From the NCBI GenBank assembly GCA_016785225.1, contig JAFBJZ010000627.1:147501-211500 (forward strand): a stretch of DNA of 64,000 nucleotides, given 5' to 3'. Below, one piece after another: positions 1 through 13,681 of this stretch; position 1 is the first letter of the stretch; every line of letters begins with the position of its first letter. The notes under the pieces are model-generated. The model was not told the DNA's origin, made no database searches, and saw only the letters and a list, made by a program, of their open reading frames with translations. The translations under genes were made by a program, and so were the position numbers. The DNA comes from Psettodes erumei (lineage: Eukaryota > Chordata > Actinopteri > Pleuronectiformes > Psettodidae).

Positions 1-460
1 TCGACTCCTGGACTCTCTCCGAGTTCTTCTTATCAGTCCTGAGGTTCTGGACTCGTGGGTTAAAACCTCTGGTACCGATAATAAATCTGAGAGCGCGGCC
101 TGTAATCTGCGCTCTCACCACCCACCGGGATTTGTCTCTTCGTTACATCATCATCTTTTTTTTTTTTAATTCGGGCCTCCTGCAGGGAGAGCCCGGTTTA
201 CAAGTGAACCGTCCAAAACCAACAGATTACACGTCGCGCGGCCAGAGGTCGGCGTGTGGTGAACCCGGCACAAAAAAAATCTGAAACTCTCCTGGAGGGA
301 AAACGACCAAACAAGGTAACGTGGTGGCGTCTCTCACGCTTCACCAAAAAATAATAAATATCTGACTAATTTAGGATTAATTATGTTTCAGTCAGTTAAC
401 TGTGACGGCTGCAGCACAGATTAGAAGAATAATAAATCTGAAACTGGTCGGTGCTGGTAC
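1..460. other. Probable PKN3 intron, no exon recognised
   Basis: This stretch follows the donor of the last recognised PKN3 exon (donor at 460-459, minus strand). I see no further exon, RNA gene or clear element in it, only short A/T runs. It is most simply read as intron leading to exons beyond the left edge. Confidence 0.5.
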
Positions 461-709
461 CGGTTAAGGAGGCGGGTCTGATGGACAGGACGGACGGGGA
501 GGTGGACAGCGGGCGTCCCGGTCCGGAGTTCAGGGGCGACGGGGGCCCCTGGGTCGGGCGGGCCCCCCCGCGGGCCCCCCCTGCCGACTGAGGCCCCTGG
601 TTCTCGTCTTTCAGGCGCCTGTCGAGGGCCAGACGCAGCAGCTCCAGCCTCTGGGAGGACTCGTGCAGCCGGGCCTGTGCCTGAGCAGATACACACGGTT
701 CTGTTCGGT

Positions 710-754
<45 letters not shown>

Positions 755-2009
755 GGAGGGGTCCCACCTCAGCCAGCGCCTTCTGGTCCAGCGAGGAGAT
801 CCCCCCCATCTGCCTCACCACGTCTCCGGCCAGCGCCGCGGCGTCCGCCTCCCTCTGCATGTAGTGATGCAGCTCCGCCAGGCGGGCGTCCCCGGGGCCG
901 CCGGAGCCCGGGGGCCCTGGGAGGAGGAGGAGGAGGAGGAGGTGGAGGAGGAGGAGGAGGAGGAGGAGGAGGAGGAGGAGGAGGAGGAGGAGGAGGTGGA
1001 GGAGGAGAGCGAGTGATGAGACTCTTCTCCTCCCCTGCAGTCATTACTCATACAGTCATCTTCTTCATCTCCACGTGAAGACGACGAGCGAGAGAAAGGA
1101 GGTCAGGGGTCAGCGCCGGGGGAAACGAGGCGCGGAGTCGCCCGTCTCGTGTTTCCGTCTCGTGTTTCTGTTATTAAAAAGCGACTTTGGACCTTTTCTG
1201 TCTCGCTTAAAGCCGGCAGAGTGGTTTCACTTTGTGGATTAACGTGAACGCAGACGACAGTTGGCAGGAAGCGCGGCTCAACGCTTCTCTGTGTCTGAAC
1301 CACCAGATTTAACTCGTCCACAGGAAACGCCGCTGAAACATCGTCCTGATCGCTTCTTTTTTTGGGGGGTGGTGGGGGCACGTAGACATTTTTGTCACGA
1401 CAGCTCTTTAATAACTGTGACACACCTTCCTGCCTTTAGATGAAATCATTGAGGACGCTGACCTCAGACATCAAACTGCCGTTTTTTTGTTTCCTCGCCT
1501 CAGCCAATAAAACATCTGAGAGATGTAATATCGTCGGCGTGAGTGAGTGAGTGCAGCTTCCAGCTGTGTGATTTTTCACTTCTCGTTTTCGGGGCAGGTT
1601 CATCGAGCCTCGGCTTCCTCTTCTGCGCCGACGATACATCTGGTCCTAACGTGTAACCAGGGGGAGCCAGACGTGGCCTCGGATGCAGTTTGGCGACCGC
1701 GGCGCGTGATTCTCGTGGTTCTTCTGAGCTCGTTTTACGAACCCGAGGCGGCTCAAAGGAAACTGAACTCTAAAATATGAACGATATTTAAAGGGAGTCA
1801 CGGCCCAGGACTCTGACCTCTATCAGTGAAGCTGTTGCGGTTCCCACCCCCATCGCCGCCGCCGCCGCCGCCACCAGCCTGGGTGACTTTGATAATCTGC
1901 AGTCGGATCAGCTCGATCTTGGAGCGGCTGTCCTGCAGCATCTGCTGAGCTGTGGACAACATCTGATCCTGGATAACGACATCACATCGAGAGAGACGAC
2001 AAGGGGCAT

Positions 2010-2048
<39 letters not shown>

Positions 2049-2179
2049 CATCACCACGCTCGCAAACAAACAACGTGAGCGTGCCATAACAGGTGGAGGA
2101 GGCGCACATGGGGAGAAGCAGCATGACTCTGCACTTCACTCACCTCCGAGTGACGCTCCCGCTCCTCGCCGGACGACGA
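461..2179 (-). CDS. pkn3: Protein kinase N (PKN3-like), partial: HR1 region exons
   Basis: PKN proteins are Rho/Rac-regulated AGC-family serine/threonine kinases; their N-terminal HR1 coiled-coil repeats bind the GTPase. Three well-supported minus-strand exons are 1962-1818, 916-768 and 680-461, with matching phases. They encode the end of an HR1 repeat (STAQQMLQDSRSKIELIRLQ), a linker, then a further HR1 repeat (LDQKALAE joined to AQARLHESSQRLELLRLALD) and a Ser/Pro-rich stretch ending SIRPASLTG, just where the C2-like domain starts in the family. A 36-nt exon at 2179-2144 (reads SSSGEERERHSE) probably precedes them but is uncertain. The DRKALAEAQAQ-like run fits PKN3 better than PKN1 or PKN2, and PKN3 is a SET neighbour in human. 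The first HR1 repeat and start codon were not found between 2180 and 3900. The C2-like and kinase domains lie beyond base 1. Large CA and GGA microsatellites fill the introns. Confidence 0.8.
921..1010. repeat. (GGA)n microsatellite in PKN3 intron
   Basis: An almost uninterrupted GGA trinucleotide tract with a few GGT units, lying immediately beside the acceptor (at about 917-920, minus strand) of a PKN3 exon. Read on the coding strand it is a (TCC)n polypyrimidine tract and may serve as the pyrimidine tract of that acceptor. Confidence 0.9.
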
Positions 2180-2459
2180 CTAGTTTGTCATCCTCGGGTG
2201 GAGGTGAGGGGAAGGTGGAGGGGGGCTTCTCTGGTTGCGCCTCTCCACCTTCAGTCTCCTTGAAACACCACAACAAGCCCCCCCCACCACCACCACCACC
2301 ACCCCCCTGGATGTCACACACACACACACACACACACTCTGACAGAGGTGATGCGGCGCCTACATCTTGAGAGAGAGCTGGATCACGCCGCCTGTCCTCC
2401 TGTTTGCTTTCTGCCTCCCCGCTGCATCCTCATCCTCCGCTCGGTAACCAGATCCCTCT

Positions 2460-2475
2460 GCCTCCCTCTCTCCCT

Positions 2476-2522
<47 letters not shown>

Positions 2523-2552
2523 TCTCTCTCTCTCTCCCTCTCTCTCTCTCTT
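2460..2552. repeat. (CT)n microsatellite
   Basis: Long CT dinucleotide tract with occasional CCCT interruptions, homopurine on the minus strand, between the PKN3 exons and SET. Confidence 0.92.
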
Positions 2553-2722
2553 TCAGGGGGGTTTCTCTCTGCAGGGGGAGGGGGGGGCAGGGTTCCTCTC
2601 CAGTGCTGCTGCGAGTCTGACAGAGCTGATTGCCTGCTCTGGGCTCGGCATTGGCCGCTGCAGGACCACATGTTCCTGTGCTGCCACCAACCAAAAGACA
2701 CACACACGCGCATGCACGCACA

Positions 2723-2776
<54 letters not shown>

Positions 2777-2849
2777 GCTCCTCTCTTTGGGACAAGGCAG
2801 AAACCAGCCTGCAGCATTTAGCAGATTTGTTAAACCTGCTCTGACAAGG

Positions 2850-2926
2850 TGTGTGTGTCTGTGTGTGTCTGTGTGTGTGTGTGTGTGTGTCTGTGTGTGT
2901 GTGTGTGTGTCTGTGTGTGTCTGTGT

Positions 2927-2968
<42 letters not shown>
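2850..2968. repeat. (GT)n microsatellite with CT interruptions
   Basis: About 120 bp of GTGTGT with regularly spaced GTCT units, giving a compound higher-order pattern. A (CA)n tract lies just upstream (about 2697-2772) in opposite orientation, so the two arms could pair as a long hairpin. Confidence 0.92.
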
Positions 2969-2970
<2 letters not shown>

Positions 2971-3085
2971 GGTTACCCTACTGATTATTGTCAACATGCA
3001 TGTCAAAGTATATGGAAAATAAAGAGCTGGACACACAACACTGTGCAATGTTTTGCACTTGTTTGCATTATGTCACAGCTCTGTG

Positions 3086-3086
3086 T

Positions 3087-3138
<52 letters not shown>
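3086..3138. repeat. (GTT)n microsatellite
   Basis: About 17 uninterrupted TTG/GTT units upstream of SET. Confidence 0.92.
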
Positions 3139-3902
3139 CCTACCGAGTGACAATGGGGCCCGGCGGGCTCAAGTTGACAGCCATTACTATGAGTAACGTA
3201 CGGCCGCGCTCCCGTAATTAAGCTAATACGCGTCCACCAGCTTTACGCTGCTCCTCGCTGATTGGTCCGTTTTCAAGCCGCCGTTTTAACCTTCTTCCGT
3301 GTTTTCTGATCTGAAAACACACAATTAACTCACGATGAAAGTGTAATTAATTAGCGCCGGCCACCGGAATGAGACTTCAACTTCAACTGACATTCAGCAT
3401 CTTTTTTTTTTTTTTTTTAAGTGCGCAAGTGCGAGTCGGTCCAACTGAAGCGCTGGCCTTGGCCTGATTTTTAAAATAAATAAATAAATAAACAAACAAA
3501 CAAATTTTGTTTCGGTCAAAAGTAAAAATTTTAAAAATCGCCCATTTGACAAACCGGCGTCGTAATCGGACGTTTGGCCCGTTTTTCGGGGGCGATTTCG
3601 AGGGAAGACGGCGGCGCTAAACGGGGAAATGGGAGCCGCGCAGGGAGACCTACTTTGAGAGGCGGAGCTCGCCGCTGCTCCGCCGCGCGAGGCGCGTTCG
3701 TAATGAAAGGAGCGCGTGAGCGGCGGTCGCTGTGACTTCCTCGCTCCTCGGCAGCTACATTGTGTGGAAAGGCAGCACGTTGTTGGCTTTCTCCACGCTG
3801 AACTTTACGCCGAATTAACGTTCTCCTGTTCGGGGAGAAACCGGATTCGAAGCGACGAGCTATTCTCTCAGACGTCTGTAAGTTAACCCAGCTTGCGAAA
3901 AC

Positions 3903-6497
<2,595 letters not shown>

Positions 6498-7420
6498 AAA
6501 AAAAAAAAATAACATCATCGACCCAAACCCTCAACCTTCTATTTCCTGTTTGGTTTTTCCACTCATGTTCGGGAGCAAAGGTTTATTTTTTTTTTCCTTT
6601 TTTTTTTTAAAAAAAAAACTTTTTTTCTCCTTTTTGTTGAATCATGTGTGTGCTTCACGTTCCATTCTGAAGCCTCTTCACCTGTTGGTGCCATGTTATG
6701 TTCTCCTTTGACTCATCCAAGGCCAATGGCACTTTGCCCTGAATTGTGAGTACCATCCCCAAAGTCATCTCAAAAAAAAAAAATAAAATAAAAATAAAAA
6801 AGTATTACATTAGAATCAGCACGGCATCCTGAGTAGAATTTGAAGATGATTCACACAGAATTCCTTCAGTTAAAGGTTGTGTGGTAAATTGACTAAAGCC
6901 ATGGTGTAGTGACCTAGCTCTAGCAGACCTCAATAATTTTTTCCCCGTATATTTTTTTTTTATTTTTTATTTTTTTTAGTTGGGGCGTTGATCCCTTGAA
7001 AAAACTGTTATTTTTCCCCTATGTGGTTAACGAGTACCAGCTCATTCCTTTGACTTGTAATGTTTAGGGGGCGGGGGGTGGGGTAAGCTGGGGAGGGGCA
7101 GGAGTATGTTGGTTATTGGGGAGAGTGGTTATTTTGACATCATTTCTATGGGACTTTTTTTTTTTTTTCTTTTCATTGTATTGTTTTACAGATATCCATG
7201 AGATTTGAAATGACATTTTTAATAAAGAACAAAATGGAAAAAAAAACAAGCTTGTAAATTTTGGCCCCCACTGCTTCATGGGTAAAAACAAAAACCTGTT
7301 ATCTCATAGAATTTACATTTAATCACCCTTTCCTTTTCCGCTGGGGGGAAAAGAAACTGTTTTAAATTTGAGGTGTACAACTTGCTTTGTTACAATAATA
7401 AAACTTACTGTGTATACACG
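6498..7420 (+). other. set: SET 3' UTR with two polyadenylation signals
   Basis: A long, AT-rich 3' UTR with several T and A homopolymers follows the TAA. AATAAA hexamers are at 7221-7226 and 7397-7402; the second is probably the main signal because TG/T-rich sequence follows it. The end is inferred. Confidence 0.65.
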
Positions 7421-7533
7421 TGTGGGAGTCTTCAAACTAAGGGGGCACGTAGAAATTTATTTAACAAAAAAAAAAATTAAAAATTAGTTTGCAGCGAAGG
7501 CACCTGCGTTTAATCTTACAGTCAGAACTTCCA

Positions 7534-8599
7534 TCAGCTCGTGAAGGATTTCGGAGTCATGAGCAGGCTGGAGGCGAAGTCCTCCGTCAGCAGGCGATGG
7601 GTGATTAAAGCCAGGAAGGTTTGCACCGACTCCTCAAACCTGGTTTTGGTGACGGTGTCCGGCCAGTCGCTGGGCTGGAAGGCCCAACCTGCAGCGGGAA
7701 ACCAGAACCACAGCAGGTTCTTTAAAACAAACCGGTCCAGCTGACTCAATCAAGAGTTACTCAACTGAATCCAACAGGAGGATTCTTCATATTCTGATTG
7801 AATCAAAGTCGTGTGTGATAATTATTTCAAAATCTTGAGTCTTTATCAAACTAATACGAGTGTTTGATAAGAAACTGTGAGGCTTGTGGGTTTCAACGAA
7901 GTTAATCAAATTACACTGACGAGCAATTATACTAAAATCTCATTATTACAGTTTGTGACGTAATTTGAAATGTTTTTAAAGGGGGCCACATGGTAGAAAG
8001 TTTTTGTCGAGAAAAACTTTTATTTCTTGACTGCTGATAATTGTCTCATCTCCCAGTCCATTTATTCCACCTGGCTCCCAGCATCAGGTAACTTGTGAGT
8101 GGAGGATTATGAGGGATTATGAAGGTGTGTGACTCTTCGCACCGTTCCCGGGCTCGTACCCACCTACGTGACTCTTACACCGCGGACAGGTGGCCGCCGT
8201 CCACGAGAACCCCGGGAACCAGGAGAAGTGTTTGTCGGCCGGCCAGTGCTGGACGACGTCCGCCTTTCCGAACGTGATCACCTCGAACCGGTGCCCGTGG
8301 GGGTTCTCGAAGAGCTGCACGCTCACCCTCCGGCCGCCGACCAGCGTGCCGTTGCGGCTGGAGAGCGCCAGTCGGCTGGGGACGAAGCGGATGTCCGCGC
8401 CGACCGCCAGCTCGTGCCCGCACGCCCTGCACAGTATCAGGGCGTCGGTGCTGGTTCCCTCCGCCGCCGCGGCAGCACACGCCTCACCGGGCTGGTATGC
8501 GGCGGGACAACAGAGGAGCGCAATGGAGACGTAGTGCGTTATTATTACCAAGCTGTGCAGCTGCTGCACCAGCAGCCGCGGGCTCCCTCTGCCCCTCAT
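7534..8599 (-). CDS. Secreted CULT-domain (cereblon-type) protein
   Basis: Two exons, 8599-8164 and 7688-7534, give 196 residues. The CULT domain is the ligand-binding fold of cereblon and also occurs alone in small secreted animal proteins. Residues about 15-36 form a hydrophobic segment after a basic start (LVIITHYVSIALLCC), which fits a signal peptide. The zinc site is visible as C57-x-x-C60 (LCRACGHEL) and C138-x-x-C141 (TCPRCKSHVGWAF). The three cage tryptophans are W127, W133 and W147, with the same 6- and 14-residue spacing as the thalidomide-binding W380/W386/W400 of human cereblon. There is no Lon-like or DDB1-binding part, so it should not act as an E3 substrate receptor. The natural ligand is unknown. 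A minus-strand AATAAA at 7461-7456 suits its 3' end. No gene symbol can be assigned with confidence. Confidence 0.88.
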
Positions 8600-9634
8600 C
8601 GCTACTTAGCACGCACATGGACGGCTAAGGCTAGCAGCTAGTCGCTAGCAGGTAGCCGCTTTGTTTTTAGCGGAGGCGGCGGTGCGTCGGTGAGCGCCGT
8701 TTGGTTATCGATTCGCCATCGAAAATACACAAAATAAATCAATGAATTGGATAAAAGTTGGATTAAGATCGGCAGAGAACCCGCGTCACAAATATCACGC
8801 TAAGTCATTTTGGTGATTAGTGAACTGCGTGTTAGCGGCTAGTAAACGAAGCGTAGGCTAGCTCCTCGGGCTAACTTGTGTTACGGAAGTGCCTTAGAAA
8901 GAAACAGGAAATACAGTCATCTCAACCATTTCCTTCTCTAACTGCGCACATCCACAGTTACACAACTGTGACAGACAGAAGAGTCACCAATACACAACTT
9001 TGTAGTTACTTCACAGGTTCGTGTTTTAAAACTCTCAACGAGCACTTTATCGGGGGCACCGGGCTAACAGATGCTAGTAAAGTGGTCTCAGATCAGTTGA
9101 CCGGGCAGGCCACTGAACTCACTGCTGGGTTCACGAACTCATTATCGTGCAGGAAGTAGCCATTAGCAGTCGGTGGACTGTGACCATAAATGGATGTACG
9201 TGTTTACAGTTTTGTAAATGATTACAATTTCGAAACACGTACGAATGGCTTAACGTTACTTACTTCCCTTTTACTTTAAATACGTTTAATTATCAAAAAA
9301 ATCTGTTATGGAGATTTTTTTTTTAATCGTTTTTCCCTATTATGCCGACATTCCATGAACGCAACATTACCAGTTTCTTTCAGTGGTTTCCGCGGCAACG
9401 CTTACCCTAAACTCTCTTCCACCAATCACAGAGCGGTATCTTGCAAACGAGCCAATCAGCGGGCTCGTGTGTCGATCCAAACAACCGTCAGCCTCCGCAG
9501 ACGAGAGCCGAGATTTATCGTGGAAACATGTAACTTAGCACGCTCGTAACGAGCCTCCCGGTGCTAACGCTGGTCCGGCTGGGTTCCAGTTGACCCGATA
9601 CGCGGTCCGGACGGTGTCGTGACGTCTCGAAGGG
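8600..9634. other. CULT/ODF2 divergent intergenic region
   Basis: Contains the presumed 5' UTR of the CULT gene (repeated GCTAGC-type sequence near 8630-8660), AT-rich spacer, and the ODF2 promoter with two CCAAT boxes. I see no further coding exon. Confidence 0.6.
9422..9456 (+). promoter_or_regulatory. odf2: Paired CCAAT boxes upstream of ODF2
   Basis: Two CCAAT motifs (9422-9426, in ACCAATCACAG; 9452-9456, in AGCCAATCAGCG) are 30 bp apart in the same orientation, about 180-210 bp before the ODF2 start codon. Paired CCAAT boxes about three helical turns apart are typical of NF-Y-driven, TATA-less promoters. Function is inferred. Confidence 0.55.
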
Positions 9635-11838
9635 ATGAAAACGCGGGATTCTCCACCGCCGTCGCCGCCGCCGGTTCACGTCCACGTACCGGAGACCACA
9701 CCTGTACACGTTCATATGAGGAGGAGTCCCAGCAGAACCCCACAGGTCAATACAGCGGTTCATTCAACTGAATATTATTATTAATATTATTATTATTATT
9801 ATTATTATTTATAACTTTGTGTCTCTACAGTACAGTACCTATAGGGATTTTTCTGTGAGATGTCAGTGACAGGGACATGTAAAATGTAAATATTCATTTA
9901 ACTCAGTTTTTCAGAGTTCACGGCTAAATAATCGAGATGCACTTGAGTCGTGTGTGTTTTACCTGGGGAATCTGTTTGTTTTTTTATTCTCCTGCAGAAC
10001 AGGACAAAAGATGCTCAGGTGAAGGGAGACGGAGGGAGGCCAAAGGTCCGGTCGCCGTGGATTCCACCTGGAAGACCGTCCTGCCGAAGAGACGCGAGCC
10101 TCCAGCAGTGCCAGGTCTTGGGGGCGGGGGGTGGGGGGTGTTGCATTGAGCTGGACGTGTGTGTCAGAGGGAAGTGGACTCATATCTGTGTGTTTCATGT
10201 CTCACGGTCAGACGAGCAGAGCGCAGCGTCAGTCGCAAACTGGGACGGGACGCCGGCGTGATGGCGAGGAGCAGGAAGAAGAGACGGCAACCAAAAACCT
10301 CAGCGTCCTGCTGCGAGAGCAGGACGGCCTTCATCCTTCCAAGAAGTAAGAGACTCACACTCATCCTCACGCACTTTAACAGCGTTCACATCTACTTTAG
10401 TTTTCTCCTTTTCGTTTTGTCTTTCCTCCACCCTAACGGTTGAAAACAACCACGTGACACTCTGGTATTTCTAATATTTTTGCCGTCTCGCTCACAGGTC
10501 GGACTCTCGGGGTCAGCGCAGAGAGACCGACCGGCTCCTCAGGGCTCTGGTCGAAGCGGAAATCGACGGCGTGGCGGTCAACAATCAGCTGACGGCCATG
10601 AAGGAAACCGTCGACCACCTGGCCAAGGTAAATCTGACACCAGCTGATCGCTCGCAGCCGGTCAGGAGGATGAAGGAGGATTGTGTGTGTTCATTTATTT
10701 ATTTATTTTTAAGGACAAGCGTCTGTCGAAGCTGCACGCGGCGTCACTGGGGCGGCAGCAGGAGCTGCTGCTGGAGAAGATCGAGATGTTCGACTCCACG
10801 AATCAGAGCCTGCGGGAGCTGCTCAGGGGGTGGAGCCAGGACGAGGTGCAAACTTCAAACGTCATCATTTCAGAAGCTAATAAATCAGTAAATGCATCAT
10901 TCTGCTGTTTGAGTCAAGATCAAGCAAAACGTTTCCTGGTTTTATTTCAGTTTAGATTAAATATCTCGGGCTGATAATCCCGAGATATTTAATAATATAA
11001 GAATAATAAGGATTGTGATGAACGGTGTCCACAGCGGGATTGGCTGTTGTGGTCGGAGCAGAAAGACGCCCTGAAGAAGAGACTGGCCCACAGCGAGGCA
11101 GAGAACATCGTGAGTGACGCACGGCACCGCCTGTCGTTCGAACGCTCACCTGCCGCCAGGTAACGTCACGGCGGGTCCTCTTCCTCTTCCTCTTCTTCTT
11201 CCTCTCTTCCAGCGACTCCTGGCCAAACTCAGCAACAAGGAGAAGGAGGCGTCCAAGCTCGCCGAGCATTTGGACTTTGAAAAGGTGAGGGAACGACAAC
11301 AGGAAGTGTCTTCACCTGCGTTGTGTTGTAGCGTGCAGGTTCACCTGCAGGTGTGGACAAACAGACCCCCCCCCCACCACCACCACCACCACCACCCTGA
11401 TTCCATCCGTCCCACCGCAGGACAACGTGAGGACGACCGAGGAGCTTTCCAGGATCCTGGAGTCGACGCGTGACCATCTGGAGTCTGAGCTGGACCGAGC
11501 CGAGGCCGAGAAGGTCCGACTGGCCGCTCAGATCCAGGTCTGTCAACATTAAACTCATATGTCACACCGGGTCCGGTCTGGTCCGGTCTGGTCTGATCTG
11601 GTCTGGTCTGGTCTGGGCGGGGCAGAGGATGCAGCAGAACCAGGAGCGGCAACAGGAGGAGCTGCGGGCCCTGCAGGAGGAGGAGGAGCGGGGGAGGCGA
11701 GATGGGGAGGATCTGGCTCTGCTGACCCAGCGGGCTGAGCGGGCCGAGGAGTCCGCCAGGGAGCTCGCCGAAAAACTTCAGGAGAAGGTCAGTGCTGCCG
11801 AAGACCCTGTTAGATCACAACACCACCTTCCACCTCTC

Positions 11839-11872
<34 letters not shown>

Positions 11873-13681
11873 CCTTGCGTGCTCATGAGCTGCGTCCCTC
11901 GGCATCTGCCTGGTGTGTTCAGGAAACCCGGCTGGCTCAGGCTCTGTCCTCGTCCAGCGACTGGCGCCTGCGACACTCCGAGGAGGCCGCCGCCAAGGGA
12001 CGTCTGGAGGAGGACGTCTCTGCTCTCTCGCTGTGAGTGGACACACGGGACGAGTGGACGCCTCCGTCCACGCCTTCGGTTTAAAAAAAAAGTCTCCCGA
12101 TCGCTTCACGTCCAGCTTCCGCCCCAGTCAGGTGACCGAGCTGAGCGCTCGGCTGCTGCGCCGGCGGAGGAGGCGAGCCGGGCGGAGAGGGAGGAGCTGA
12201 GGGAGCGGCTTCGTCGCCTCGGCGCCGAAAACGCCTCCGCCGAGCTGGACAAGCAGAGACTCCAGGTGCGGATCGGCGTTTAATCGGCGCTCGTTCAGAT
12301 GAAGTGATGTCACCATCTCCCTCTTCTTCTCTGTTTGCGTCAGGGTGAGCTGACGGCGTCCGAGGAGAGACTCGGCGGTCTTCAGTCTGAAGCTCGTCAG
12401 CTGAAGTCGTCCCTCAAGAAATACGAAAACCTGGTGGAGAAATACAAGAAGAAGGTGGAGCGAGGATCGGAAAACATGAACCAGCCTGTGATGTGGAAAA
12501 TGGAAAAAAAAAGCAAAACTTGCACGTTTAGGTTAACGGCTCCGCGTCTCTCTGCGCAGGTCCAGCAGGCTCGCCTGGAGTCGGAGGAGCACCGCCTCCA
12601 GCTGGAGGCGACGCAGAAGGAGGCGCGGGAGGTGACGGCGAGCCTGGAGAGGGAGAAGGAGCAGGCGAGGAGGGAGCTGCTGGGCCGGCTGCGGGAGCTG
12701 GAGGCGCTGCCCGACAGGCTGAGGCGGACCGAGCAGCAGCTCCGGGACGCCCGGCAGGAGGCCGACGCCCACGACAGGAGGAACGCCGAGCGCAGCTCCG
12801 CCCTCTCCGACGTCAGACACAAGGTACAGAACGGGGCGGGCGTCGGCGGCCGTGACGGGCGGAGTCGCGTGTTCACCGTGTTCCCCCTGCAGGTGGAGCA
12901 GCAAGGCGCCCAGCTGGAGACGCTCCAGCAGAGGAACCTGCTGCTGCAGGAGGAGAACGACGTCCTCAAGGAGAAGATTCACAGCTTGGAGAGGTACGGC
13001 TCGCTCGCGGAGGAGAAAAACACACGACTCCCGCACGGCGATCGCACGCCTGAACGCATCACACCTGCGTTGCAGGAGGCTGGAGGACGCCACGGTGGAA
13101 AACAGAGACATGTCTCAGGCGCTCACCTCGAAGGACGCCGACACCCGCGGCGTCCGGCAGCAGCTGGAGGAGAGGACGCGCGAGTGCGGCATCCTGTCCA
13201 GACAGCTGCAGCAGACTCTGGACGACGCTCAGAGACAGGTCCCAACGCCTCTGTCCTCATGGCGTCCACGGAGACAAAAATGTCCAAACGTGGAGTCAGA
13301 GAGGACGCTGACGTACGCTCGCACATGTCCGCAGGTTGACGACAGCATGCAGAGGGTCCTGGCCAAAGAGAGAGCGTCCCAGTCCAAAGCCCTGGACCTG
13401 CAGAGCCAGCTGAGCCGAGCCAGGACCGAGCTGAGTCAGCTGCAGCGGAGCAAGGAGGAGGTGCGTCGCTCCGTCCGTCCTCCAAACGTTTCCCCCTCGG
13501 CACCGTCACCTTCCTGTGCCTGTCTTCCTTCCAGATGGAGCGGCGTTTCCAGAGTCAGCTGCAGAACATGAAGGACAGACTGGACCAGTCCGACTCCACA
13601 AACCGCACGCTGCAGAACTACGTCCACTTCCTCAAGACGTCGTACGGGAACGTGTTCGCCGACTCTCTGCTCGCGAGCTGA
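9635..13681 (+). CDS. odf2: Outer dense fiber protein 2 (cenexin), with apparent 1-nt frameshift
   Basis: ODF2/cenexin is a coiled-coil protein of mother-centriole appendages and sperm-tail dense fibres. Seventeen exons: 9635-9745, 9998-10114, 10212-10345, 10498-10627, 10714-10845, 11035-11109, 11213-11284, 11421-11537, 11626-11787, 11923-12032, 12128-12265, 12344-12454, 12560-12823, 12893-12993, 13076-13238, 13335-13460 and 13535-13681. The N-terminus (VHVHVPETTPVHVHMRR) and the basic segment VRSPWIPPGR match ODF2. Most of the rest is heptad-rich Glu/Leu/Arg coiled coil, ending with the conserved ERTRECGILSRQL, ARTELSQLQRSKEE and TLQNYVHFLKTSYGNVF. Phases agree across all junctions except that exon 11 needs one extra base near 12156-12167; with it the protein is about 736 residues. 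An AATAAA lies at 13764-13769. Exon 11 starts from acceptor CAG at 12125-12127, since the next CAG would give an immediate stop. Confidence 0.93.
11572..11620. repeat. Pentanucleotide (GGTCT)n array at ODF2 intron 8 acceptor
   Basis: Tandem CTGGT/CCGGT units run almost to the acceptor of ODF2 exon 9 (exon starts 11626), replacing the usual pyrimidine tract. Confidence 0.8.
11838..11870. repeat. (TTG)n microsatellite in ODF2 intron 9
   Basis: About ten GTT/TTG units in the intron between exons 9 and 10 of ODF2. Confidence 0.9.

Larger units (their letters stand above)
2180..3902. other. PKN3/SET divergent intergenic region with dense simple repeats
   Basis: Between the PKN3 exons (minus) and the SET start codon (plus). 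It holds CCA (about 2280-2305), CA (2317-2338), CT (about 2460-2552), CA (about 2697-2772), GT with CT interruptions (about 2850-2968) and GTT (about 3086-3138) tracts. The part from about 3200 on is GC-richer and contains an inverted CCAAT box (ATTGG, near 3260) and 5'-UTR-like sequence of SET. The missing 5' exons of PKN3 should lie here, but I could not identify an HR1-type exon. Confidence 0.6.

Noticed and set aside
769..1044. Proline-rich open frame opposite the PKN3 exon
   Set aside because: It reads through the GGA intronic repeat; the true coding frame is the HR1 frame on the same strand.
12533..13111. Leu/Arg-rich minus-strand frame opposite ODF2
   Set aside because: It is the complement of GC-rich coiled-coil codons; the plus-strand exons have splice sites and ODF2 homology.
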